Assembly: GCF_902459735.1 (NCBI RefSeq)
Contig: NZ_CABPRV010000001.1
Location: forward strand, 1-64,000
Direction: 5' to 3'
DNA length: 64,000 nucleotides
Source: Pandoraea capi
GTDB lineage: Bacteria > Pseudomonadota > Gammaproteobacteria > Burkholderiales > Burkholderiaceae
Part shown: positions 17,681-25,234 of the stretch, one piece after another
How positions within the stretch are numbered: position 1 is the stretch's first letter
How the letters are laid out: every line of letters starts with the position of its first letter
Program-made: the position numbers and the translations under genes
The notes under the pieces: generated by a model
Database searches by the model: none
Told to the model about the DNA's origin: nothing
Seen by the model: the letters and a program-made list of their open reading frames with translations, nothing else

Positions 17681-18022
17681 ATGAGCGCATTGCCCCCTTG
17701 CCCGAAATGCAACTCCGAATTCACCTACGAAGATGCGGGAGTGTGCATTTGCCCGGAATGCGGCAATGAATGGTCAACGCAGGCGGACGCAGCGGCTGAG
17801 CCGACCGAGCGAGTCTATCGCGACGCCACCGGCGCAATTCTGCAAAACGGCGATACCGTCACCGTCATCAAGGACCTGAAGCTCAAAGGCTCTGGCGGCA
17901 CGATCAAGATGGGCACCAAGGTGAAGAACATCCGCCTCGTGGACAGCGATCACGACATCGACTGCAAGATCGACGGCTTCGGCGCGATGAGCCTGAAGAC
18001 GGAGTTCGTCAAGAAAGCGTAA
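17681..18022 (+). CDS. PhnA/YjdM-type zinc-ribbon protein
   Basis: 113-residue protein of the PhnA (YjdM) family. The N-terminal zinc ribbon is CPKC-x12-CICPECG; the C-terminal PhnA domain contains [17 protein letters not shown] and a final KTEFVKK. Despite the historical name it is not a phosphonoacetate hydrolase in E. coli, and its role is uncertain. The start is the ATG with AGGAAC upstream; the longer frame is not family-like. Single gene, convergent with the GFA gene. Confidence 0.9.
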   Translation: MSALPPCPKCNSEFTYEDAGVCICPECGNEWSTQADAAAEPTERVYRDATGAILQNGDTVTVIKDLKLKGSGGTIKMGTKVKNIRLVDSDHDIDCKIDGFGAMSLKTEFVKKA

Positions 18023-18070
18023 GCACCGCCCCAGGCGGATGGCCGGGGGTACGTCGCCGGCTGTCCCGCC

Positions 18071-18469
18071 TCAATCGAACTGCGGCAAATGATCCTCGAT
18101 CGTGTACCAGGCCGCTTTCGACGCCACATGAAGATGCTTTTGCCCCGGCGCGGCAAAAGGGGTATCGATGGTCCCGAGCGCCACGGCAATCCATTCGGCC
18201 AGCTCGTCGCTATTGCCCGACCAGAACAGCGACGCACCGCAGTGCACACAGAATTCCCGCCGCGCCCGTTCCGACGACGCATACGCCTTGATGCTCTCCC
18301 GGCCCGCCAGAATGTGAAGATCCGTGCGCCTCGTCCGACCATAGCTCGCAAAGGCCGCGCCGTGTCCCTTCCGGCATTGACTGCAATGGCAATGGCTGAA
18401 CTTGACCATCGGCCCGCGAATCTCGAACTTGACGGTCCCGCACAGACAACTTCCCTGAAGCACAGACAT
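18071..18469 (-). CDS. GFA-family (CENP-V/Gfa) zinc protein
   Basis: 132-residue member of the glutathione-dependent formaldehyde-activating (GFA/CENP-V) family. Zinc ligands are visible as SCLCG near residues 7-11, HCHCSQCR near 27-34 and FCVHCGASLFW near 76-86, the usual three-cluster layout. Most members are not proven formaldehyde enzymes; the substrate is unknown. The ATG at 18469 has GAGGAG eight bases upstream, which decides against the longer frame. Confidence 0.9.
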   Translation of the reverse strand: MSVLQGSCLCGTVKFEIRGPMVKFSHCHCSQCRKGHGAAFASYGRTRRTDLHILAGRESIKAYASSERARREFCVHCGASLFWSGNSDELAEWIAVALGTIDTPFAAPGQKHLHVASKAAWYTIEDHLPQFD

Positions 18470-18682
18470 CGGCAGACTCCTCGAAACGCGGAAAAAGGGG
18501 GGCGACGCCGCTCGCGCCAATCTCCGGAAGTTTACGCCCGACGCCCGCTAACGTCCCCGCCCCACCGATTCCCTCCACTTTGCGCAACAGAGGCTTTCAG
18601 TTTCGGGCGTTTATCGGATTGCGGCGGATCCCTACACTGTCACACATGCAGTGAGACGGGAGGAGACGCCCGCCAAAATGAC

Positions 18683-18712
18683 GAAACCGGCGCACACAGG
18701 TGCGCCGGTTTC
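18683..18712. other. Strong hairpin in the 18470-18752 intergenic region
   Basis: Perfect 13-bp stem GAAACCGGCGCAC / GTGCGCCGGTTTC with an ACAG loop. A second, smaller hairpin CGGG-AGGAGACG-CCCG (about 18658-18673) and a CACTG/CAGTG stem (about 18636-18654) lie just left of it. It is upstream of both flanking genes, so it is not an ordinary gene terminator; it may end a small RNA or form the 5' leader of the small membrane protein gene. There is no long U tract. Confidence 0.45.
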
Positions 18713-18752
18713 CGATTTCAGAACCCCAACCGTCTCCGCCAGGTGCGTCTCC

Positions 18753-19040
18753 ATGACGCCCAACCACACATCGACGGCCATGAAAAAGAAGATAGCGTTA
18801 GCCGCGTTTCTCGCAGTGCCCGGGTCCTTCGCGATCCTCGCCCTCGCCTGCCTGCACCCCGTCCTGCGCCGCGAACTCGCTCGCGCCGCCGGCCTCGAAC
18901 CGGTCTTCGCGAATGTATCGCGTCAGGTCGTGCTGCTCGCCCTCGTCTACCACCTGAACATGCATCACCGCCATCGCGAACGCGCGCTGCGCGCCTGCCT
19001 GGCTCGTGGCGGCGCCGATTGCGACGCCTTCGCCCAGTAA
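18753..19040 (+). CDS. Small hypothetical membrane protein
   Basis: 95 residues, not recognised. An N-terminal KKK is followed by a hydrophobic segment (IALAAFLAVPGSFAILALACL) that can span the membrane or act as a signal anchor, then a basic, His-containing tail with two cysteines near the end (RACLARGGADC). AGGTG sits about 8 bases before the ATG at 18753; an internal ATG at 18780 would start directly at MKKK. Arg-rich frames on the opposite strand are shadows. Confidence 0.5.
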   Translation: MTPNHTSTAMKKKIALAAFLAVPGSFAILALACLHPVLRRELARAAGLEPVFANVSRQVVLLALVYHLNMHHRHRERALRACLARGGADCDAFAQ

Positions 19041-19115
19041 TTCGACGTTTCCCCACGGCGGTCCGGCGCTCGCCGGGCGCCGTCTATGCTCTGCCGTTAG
19101 CGCGTCGCCGACTGA

Positions 19116-20321
19116 TTAGCGTAAATTCGCCGACTTCGCCCGAATCGCGAACCCGTCGACGTAGCCCGCCAGATCGGCAGCCACGGTAGCATCCCACACC
19201 CGGCCGTCACATAGCGTCTGGGCCGCAGAGCGAGCCACCACTGGCACCCCTTCCGCCCGCGCGGCTGCCTCGAACAACGCCGTCTGACTGACCGCCGCCG
19301 CCGTGCTTGCCGCCCCGGCAACCGCCGCCTCGCCGACCATCCCCCAGCGACGATATTGCGAGACGAACCACATCCCGTCCGACGGATGCGGATAATTCAC
19401 CACGCCCTCATCGAAGAAGCTCACCGCCAGCAACGCATGACGACCGGACAGACGTCCGAAATCGCCCAGCAAACGCGCGGCGATCAGGTCGCGCGGCGCG
19501 CCAACCCACGCCGGCTCCGCCAGCCATCCCGCCGCTTCCGCCCGGTGCCCCGGCATGTCCAGCCACCGGCAGGCGCTCAGCAGCGTTCGCACCAGCGCCT
19601 GCGCCGTGTTCGGATAGCGGGCGACGAAGTCCCGCCGGCAGGCGAGCACCTTTTCCGGATGATTCGGCCAGATGTCGCTCGACACCGTGACCGTGCGTCC
19701 CAACCCGCGTGCCTGCGCCACGGCGTGCCATGGCTCGCCGCAACAGAAGCCGTCCAGCCCGCCCTCCTCCATCGCCGCCACCATGTGCGCCGGCGGAATC
19801 ACGATGCTGGTGATGTCCGTGAGCGGGTCGATACCCTGCGCCGCGAACCAGTAGTTCATGAACATCGCGTGGGTGCCCGTCGGGAACGTCTGCGCGAAGA
19901 CCGGCTTGCGCCCGAGCGACGCCAGCGCCCGGCGCAGATCTCCGGTCTCGGAGATCGCATCGGCCAGCGACGGCGTCACCGTCACCGCCTGCCCGTTGCG
20001 GTTGAGCACCATGAGCACGGCCATGTCCTCGCGCGGGCCGCCAATGCCCAGTTGCACGCCATACACCAGCCCGTAGAGCGAATGCGCCGCATCCAGCTCA
20101 CCGGTGATGAGCTTGTCGCGGATGGCCGCCCACGACGCCTCACGGCTCAACTCCAGCGTCAGCCCATGCTCGTGGCCCAGTTCCAGACGCTTTGCCACGA
20201 CCAGCGGCGCCGCGTCCGACAGCGCGACGAACCCCACGCGCAAATGACGCTTCTCCGGTACCCCATCCGATATCTCGTCGGACGGCGGCACGTCGGAAGC
20301 CAACTTCGATGATGTCGACAT
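19116..20321 (-). CDS. nasS: Nitrate sensor NasS (NrtA/CmpA-like, cytoplasmic)
   Basis: 401-residue protein of the NrtA/CmpA periplasmic-binding fold, but the N-terminus (MSTSSKLASDVPPSDE...) is hydrophilic with no signal peptide or lipobox, so it is cytoplasmic as NasS is. It keeps the family's ligand-binding core: LRVGFVALSDAAPLVVAK, FPTGTHAMFMNYWF, GEPWHAVAQARGLG and the YPHPSDGMWF loop. In NasS-NasT systems NasS holds the antiterminator NasT inactive until it binds nitrate or nitrite. It starts 9 bp after nasT, as a two-gene unit downstream of the nitrate-assimilation genes. Confidence 0.9.
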   Translation of the reverse strand: MSTSSKLASDVPPSDEISDGVPEKRHLRVGFVALSDAAPLVVAKRLELGHEHGLTLELSREASWAAIRDKLITGELDAAHSLYGLVYGVQLGIGGPREDMAVLMVLNRNGQAVTVTPSLADAISETGDLRRALASLGRKPVFAQTFPTGTHAMFMNYWFAAQGIDPLTDITSIVIPPAHMVAAMEEGGLDGFCCGEPWHAVAQARGLGRTVTVSSDIWPNHPEKVLACRRDFVARYPNTAQALVRTLLSACRWLDMPGHRAEAAGWLAEPAWVGAPRDLIAARLLGDFGRLSGRHALLAVSFFDEGVVNYPHPSDGMWFVSQYRRWGMVGEAAVAGAASTAAAVSQTALFEAAARAEGVPVVARSAAQTLCDGRVWDATVAADLAGYVDGFAIRAKSANLR

Positions 20322-20330
20322 GAGCAGTGT

Positions 20331-20906
20331 CTATCCCAGTAATTCGGCTATCGAGACGAGCTGGCGCGCCACTTCGACGAGCTTCTCGCCCTGATCCATC
20401 GCCCGTTTGCGCAGGATGGCATACGCCTCCTGCTCGGAAATCCTGCGCCGGTCCATGAGTAGACGCTTGGCGCGGTCGATCAGCTTGCGGTCGGCCAGCT
20501 CGCTCTCGGCTTTCGCCAGCCGGGCCCGCAGCTTCTCCTCATGCGCGAAGCGCGCGAGCGCGACCTCGAGAATCGGCGCGAGCCGGTCGGCCGCCAGCCC
20601 TTCCACGGAGTACGCCGTCACCCCGGCGTCGACCGCCGCGCGAATGAGCGACTGGTTGTCGTCGGCGGAGAACATCAGCACCGGCCGTGGCGCCGCCGCA
20701 TTCATCACCGCCAGTTGCTCCAGCGTGTCCCGCGAAGGCGATTCGGTGTCGATGATGACCACGTCCGGCCGCTCGCTCTCCACCACACGCGGCAACGCCT
20801 GCGGCTTGGCGACCTCGGCCAGCATCTCGCAGCCTAGCCGGGCGAGCGCCGCGCGCAACTCGCCGATCGGCTTGTCCGTATCGGTGATGAGCAACACGCG
20901 CAGCAT
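20331..20906 (-). CDS. nasT: Nitrate-responsive antiterminator NasT (receiver-ANTAR)
   Basis: 191-residue response-regulator-like antiterminator. Residues 1-120 form a receiver fold (MLRVLLITDTDKPIGELR, PDVVIIDTESPSRDTLEQL, VLMFSADD). Residues 130-190 form the ANTAR RNA-binding helices, with the signature DRAKRLLMDRRRISEQEAYAILRKRAMDQG. ANTAR proteins bind paired hairpins in leader RNA and prevent terminator formation; a matching hairpin and terminator precede nirB. An in-frame extension to 21053 exists but is Pro/Arg-rich and unconserved in type, so I chose the ATG at 20906. Confidence 0.92.
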   Translation of the reverse strand: MLRVLLITDTDKPIGELRAALARLGCEMLAEVAKPQALPRVVESERPDVVIIDTESPSRDTLEQLAVMNAAAPRPVLMFSADDNQSLIRAAVDAGVTAYSVEGLAADRLAPILEVALARFAHEEKLRARLAKAESELADRKLIDRAKRLLMDRRRISEQEAYAILRKRAMDQGEKLVEVARQLVSIAELLG

Positions 20907-21162
20907 GCCCTGCGCCGCCGGCCGGTTGGCGGGAGGCGCAGAACCAGCAGTCTTGCGGGAGGGGGCGGCCGGCGGATCGATGTCCCCGGCGTCCGGTGTT
21001 TTCGGCAAGTTTCGTGAGGGCCGACACAGTCGGCCAGTCGGTGAGAGGATCACGTCGACACCCTCGTCAGGTCACGACTGTGCGGCCTGACGGTGGCATC
21101 TCATTCGGTCGCGGATACCCAAGCGGCTCCGCGTTCAGTATAGGCATTGACGATACAACGCT

Positions 21163-21978
21163 TCACGCAGCGCGGGGGATGACGTGCGCCATGTCGTGGT
21201 TGCCGTCTCGCGTGTGCATCGCCGCCGCATCCGCTCCATCAGGCACATCCGCCACACAGGGCATCGCAGCGGCTTCAGCGACCGCGCCGCCCACGAGCAG
21301 AATCGTGGGGCTGGCGAAGCCCCCGGCGCGCACGTCCGCCGCCAGTCGACCGAGCGACGTCACCATCCGACGCTCTTGCGGCGTGCCCGCCCACTGCACC
21401 GCGCCCGCCGGCGTGGCGGCATCGAGATGCGCCAGCAGCGTCGCGCTCAGTTCCTCGACCCGGTGCAGCCCCATGTAAATCGCCAGCGTGGTGCCCGATG
21501 CCGCGAGCGCCGCCCAGTTGGGCGCACTGCCGTCCTGCCGATGCGCGGTGACGAAGGTCACGCCCGCGCAGTGATCGCGATGCGTGAGCGACATGCCGAG
21601 ACCGGCCGCCGCCGCGAACGCCGAAGACACCCCGTTGACGATCTCGACCGGCACCCCCGCGCGACGCAGCGCCGCCATCTCCTCGCCCGCTCGGCCGAAC
21701 ATCAGCGCGTCGCCGCCCTTGACCCGCACCACATGCGCGCCGCACTTCGCGAAGCGACACATCATGCGCTCGATAAACGCCTGCGGCGTGGAGCGACAAC
21801 CGCCGCGCTTGCCCACGGCAATCACGCGCGCCTGCGGGGCGAGCGTGGCGATCTCGGGATTCGCCAGATCGTCGACGAGCAACACGTCGGCTTCGCCCAG
21901 CACGCGCGCCGCGCGCAACGTCAGCAGATCGAGTGCCCCGGGCCCCGCGCTGAGCAGTGTGACTTTGCCGTGCTTCAT
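21163..21978 (-). CDS. cobA: Uroporphyrinogen-III C-methyltransferase (SUMT)
   Basis: 271-residue S-adenosylmethionine uroporphyrinogen-III methyltransferase making precorrin-2, the precursor of siroheme and of cobalamin. Signatures: VTLLSAGPGALDLLTLRAARVL, VGKRGGCRSTPQAFIE, VVRVKGGDALMFGRAGEE (in pieces). It is a stand-alone SUMT rather than a CysG fusion. It starts at the ATG at 21978 with GGGAG seven bases upstream, and is the last gene of the nirB-nirD-nasA-cobA series, which makes sense because both NirB and its Fe-S/siroheme centre need siroheme. It may also feed the cobalamin genes at 57-64 kb. Confidence 0.93.
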   Translation of the reverse strand: MKHGKVTLLSAGPGALDLLTLRAARVLGEADVLLVDDLANPEIATLAPQARVIAVGKRGGCRSTPQAFIERMMCRFAKCGAHVVRVKGGDALMFGRAGEEMAALRRAGVPVEIVNGVSSAFAAAAGLGMSLTHRDHCAGVTFVTAHRQDGSAPNWAALAASGTTLAIYMGLHRVEELSATLLAHLDAATPAGAVQWAGTPQERRMVTSLGRLAADVRAGGFASPTILLVGGAVAEAAAMPCVADVPDGADAAAMHTRDGNHDMAHVIPRAA

Positions 21979-22059
21979 GATCGTTCTCCCGTGATTCCTG
22001 TCGTGATTCCTGCTTGGTGTCGATGTCTTCGATGTCGGCAACGTCCCGCTGGCGTACCG

Positions 22060-24789
22060 TCATGCAGCGCTCGCCGCCACGGACGGGACCGGTACCTTGG
22101 GTGTCGCCCCGCTTGATGCGGCACACATGCGCTGCAACTCCGGCACGCATGACCCGCAGACGGTGCCGCAACCGAGTTTCGCCTTGAGTTGCGCAACATC
22201 CGCGCCTGCCTCGATGGCCGCGCCAATGCTCGACGCCGTGACCGACTTGCACTGACAGACCGTCCGGTCGCGCGGCGCCGCCGGGCCGCTGTCGGCCACG
22301 AACACAGCGTGCCGCGCGCGCGTCCACGGCGAGGTCTCGCGCACCCGCGCCAACAGCGACGTCGAGCCGGCGACGTCCGCCTCGCTGCCCGCCACCAGCA
22401 CGCCGTCGATCAGCGTCCCGCGCCAGGCCACGCGCTTGGTCACCGCCAGGCGTGCATCGCGATACTCCAGCAACGATTCGTCGCGCGGCAAGCCGAGCGC
22501 CGTATGCAAACGCTCCAGCCATTCGGCGTCGGGACGGTCGTCGGCGGCCGACACGACAATACGGTCGTCGCCCTCCAGACGCACCGTTGCGAAGCGCCGC
22601 TGTGCCAGCAACGGCTGCACCGCCGCGTGCAGTTGCAGCGCGTCGCCTCGACGCACCGCCGCCACGCGCCACGGCAGCGTGAGCGAGTCGACACGCACCG
22701 CCGCATGCTTCAGTTCCGGCTGTTTCGAATACTTGTCGACGGCGCCAATCGTGATGTCGTTCACGCCTCCGCCGCCGAGAAACTGACCGCTCCAATGCAT
22801 CGGCACGAAGACCGAGCCGGACGCCACGTCGTCGCTCACCGTCAACAGCAGCACGCGCTCGCCGCGACGACTCGACAGTCGCACGAAGTCGCCCGCACGC
22901 AGACTGCGCCGCGCAGCATCCGCCGGATGCATCGTCAGCGCCGGCTCGGGCGCATGCTCGAACAACTGCCCCACGCGTCCCGTGCGGCTCATGCCGTGCC
23001 ACTGGTCCCGCAAACGTCCGGTAATGAGACGCAGCGGATGCCGCGCGTTGATCGGCTCGGCCACCGGTCGATACTCGAACGCGTGAAACTTCGCGCGACC
23101 GTCGGCCGTGGCGAATACGCCATCTTCATAACGACGTGCCGCCCCGTGCGTGGCCCCTGCCGGGAACGGCCACTGCTGCGGCCCGCGTTGCGCCAGCAAG
23201 GCGTAGTCGATACCGCAGATGTCGAGATCGCGGCCGACGGTCAGCGCGCGATGCTCGTCGAAAATCGTCTCGATGGACGAAAACGCAAACGGCTCGGACG
23301 GCACACCGAGCTTCGCGGCAAGTCGCCGCGCCACTTCGCTTGCGATCCACCAGTCCGGACGCGCGGCGCCCGGCGCCGGCACCGCAGCGCGTACGCGGGA
23401 AATGCGGCGCTCCGAGTTCGTGACCGTGCCTGCCTTCTCGCCCCAACTAGCGGCGGGCAGCAACACGTCGGCATACGGCACGGTATCCGTCTGATGAAAC
23501 GCTTCCTGCACGACGACGAACTCCGCCGCCGCGAGTGCTTCGCGCACACGCGCGCTGTCCGGCATCGAATGCACGGGGTTCGTGCACGCAATCCAGATCG
23601 CCTTGATGCGCCCGTCGCGAACCGCGTCGAACATCTCCACGGCAGGCAGCCCCGGCTTGTCCGACAGACCCTGCACGCCCCAGAGCTGCTCGACCTCGGC
23701 GCGATGCGCGGCATTGCCGATGTCGCGATGTGCGGCGAGCATGGTCGCGAGGCCCCCGACTTCGCGTCCGCCCATCGCATTGGGTTGCCCGGTCAGCGAG
23801 AACGGGCCGGCGCCCGGGCGTCCGATCTGCCCCGTCGCGAGATGTAGATGGATGAGCGCGAGGTTCTTTTCCGTGCCGTGGCTCGACTGGTTCAGCCCCA
23901 TGCAATAGAGCGACAGCGCCGCCGGACTCTCGCCGAACCAGTCAGCCGCCTGGCGCAGCGCCGACTCCTCGATACCGCAGATATCCGCGACGAGTTGCGG
24001 CGGATAGGCTCGCAGCATTTGCTTGAGCGCGTCGAACCCGTCGGTATGCGCATCGATGTAACGGCGGTCGATGCGCCCCTCCCAGATGAGGTGATGCAGC
24101 ATGCCGTGAAAGAGCGCGACGTCGGTGCCCGGCACGATCGGCAGATGCAGGTCGGCCATCGCTGCCGTGTCGGTGCGACGCGGATCGACGACGATCCAGC
24201 GAATCGACGGATCGGCGGCCTTCGCGGCTTCCAGTCGCCGGAACAACACCGGATGCGCATACGCCATGTTGCTGCCCGCGAAAATCACCGTGCGGGCGGC
24301 TTCGAGATCGTCGTAGCACGTGGGCGGACCGTCTGCGCCGAGCGCCATCTTGTACGCGCTCACGGCGCTGGACATGCACAGCCGCGAGTTCGTGTCGATG
24401 TTGTTGGTGCGCACCAGCCCTTTGGCGAGCTTGTTGAAGACGTAGTAGTCCTCGGTGAGCAACTGTCCGGAGACGTAGAACGCCACGGCGTCCGGGCCGT
24501 GACGCTCGATGACGTCGGCAAAACGCGACGCCACCGTCGCCAGCGCAGTGTCCCACGTGGCAGGCGCGCGCTCAGCCTCGCGCGAGGTGCGCAGCTCGGG
24601 CATCAGCACGCGTCCGGCGAGCGACTGTGCGGTGAGCGGCAGCGTCATGCCCTTGCTGCACAGCCGCCCGTAGTTCGCCGGATGCGCCGGATCGCCCTGC
24701 ACACCGACGATGCGCTCGCCGTCGCTCTCGACGAGCATGCCGCAACCGACGCCGCAGTAGCAGCAGGTGGTTTGCGTGATGGTTGTCAT
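22060..24789 (-). CDS. nasA: Assimilatory nitrate reductase, large catalytic subunit
   Basis: 909-residue molybdopterin enzyme (Mo-bisMGD) reducing nitrate to nitrite in the cytoplasm. The N-terminal [4Fe-4S] motif is Cys9-x2-Cys12-x3-Cys16 with the fourth Cys in GRLCSKG. Molybdopterin-domain landmarks are FYVSGQLLTEDYYVFNKL, TNNIDTNSRLCMSS and GQPNAMGGREVG. A molydopterin-dinucleotide binding domain occupies about 590-710. The C-terminus (about 840-900) carries a Fer2_BFD [2Fe-2S] domain, CQCKSVT...GCGTVCGSCVPEL, as in the Klebsiella-type enzyme. No Tat signal, which separates it from periplasmic Nap. It sits 34 bp after nirD in the same operon. Confidence 0.94.
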   Translation of the reverse strand: MTTITQTTCCYCGVGCGMLVESDGERIVGVQGDPAHPANYGRLCSKGMTLPLTAQSLAGRVLMPELRTSREAERAPATWDTALATVASRFADVIERHGPDAVAFYVSGQLLTEDYYVFNKLAKGLVRTNNIDTNSRLCMSSAVSAYKMALGADGPPTCYDDLEAARTVIFAGSNMAYAHPVLFRRLEAAKAADPSIRWIVVDPRRTDTAAMADLHLPIVPGTDVALFHGMLHHLIWEGRIDRRYIDAHTDGFDALKQMLRAYPPQLVADICGIEESALRQAADWFGESPAALSLYCMGLNQSSHGTEKNLALIHLHLATGQIGRPGAGPFSLTGQPNAMGGREVGGLATMLAAHRDIGNAAHRAEVEQLWGVQGLSDKPGLPAVEMFDAVRDGRIKAIWIACTNPVHSMPDSARVREALAAAEFVVVQEAFHQTDTVPYADVLLPAASWGEKAGTVTNSERRISRVRAAVPAPGAARPDWWIASEVARRLAAKLGVPSEPFAFSSIETIFDEHRALTVGRDLDICGIDYALLAQRGPQQWPFPAGATHGAARRYEDGVFATADGRAKFHAFEYRPVAEPINARHPLRLITGRLRDQWHGMSRTGRVGQLFEHAPEPALTMHPADAARRSLRAGDFVRLSSRRGERVLLLTVSDDVASGSVFVPMHWSGQFLGGGGVNDITIGAVDKYSKQPELKHAAVRVDSLTLPWRVAAVRRGDALQLHAAVQPLLAQRRFATVRLEGDDRIVVSAADDRPDAEWLERLHTALGLPRDESLLEYRDARLAVTKRVAWRGTLIDGVLVAGSEADVAGSTSLLARVRETSPWTRARHAVFVADSGPAAPRDRTVCQCKSVTASSIGAAIEAGADVAQLKAKLGCGTVCGSCVPELQRMCAASSGATPKVPVPSVAASAA

Positions 24790-24823
24790 GGGGGGCTCCG
24801 GCAGTCGTTCGTGTCGGGGACGG

Positions 24824-25207
24824 TCAGGCCGCGACCGTGTGGGTCACGTTGTTCACATTACTCACGTCGGCCTGCACCGTCTCGTCGAACGCCAGATAGA
24901 CCTCACCGGCGTCGATGCGCACGGGAAAGCGCTGCGCGCAGCCGACATCCGGCGCGCAGGCCTCGCCGGTGTTCAGATCGATGTTCCAGGCGTGCAACGG
25001 ACACGTCACCTTCTCGCCGTGCACGATGCCCTGCGACAGCGCGCCGCCCTTGTGCGGACACTTGTCGCGCAGCGCGAAGACGTTATCGCTCTCGGTGCGA
25101 AACAGTGCGATGTCACCGCTCGGATGCGTGAGCACACGCGTGCCCAGACGCGGAATCGCATTCACATCGCACACATGCAGCCAGATCGGCCGGGATTGTT
25201 CAGTCAT
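24824..25207 (-). CDS. nirD: Nitrite reductase small subunit NirD (Rieske type)
   Basis: 127 residues. It has intact Rieske [2Fe-2S] ligands, Cys50-x-His52 (CPHKGG) and Cys69-x2-His72 (CPLHAW); many NirD proteins such as that of E. coli have lost them, so this is the Rieske-bearing form. It works with NirB in six-electron reduction of nitrite to ammonium. It lies 27 bp after nirB and 34 bp before nasA. Confidence 0.93.
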   Translation of the reverse strand: MTEQSRPIWLHVCDVNAIPRLGTRVLTHPSGDIALFRTESDNVFALRDKCPHKGGALSQGIVHGEKVTCPLHAWNIDLNTGEACAPDVGCAQRFPVRIDAGEVYLAFDETVQADVSNVNNVTHTVAA

Positions 25208-25234
25208 GGCAGCCCCTTCAAGGCAATCGAGCAG

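Noticed and set aside
18718-19056. 112-codon Arg-rich minus-strand frame
   Set aside because: Composition is typical of a shadow; the plus-strand small membrane protein has a ribosome site and a proper hydrophobic segment.
21275-23002. 575-codon minus-strand frame across cobA and nasA
   Set aside because: Overlaps two clear genes in another frame and is Arg/Ala/Gly-rich without motifs.
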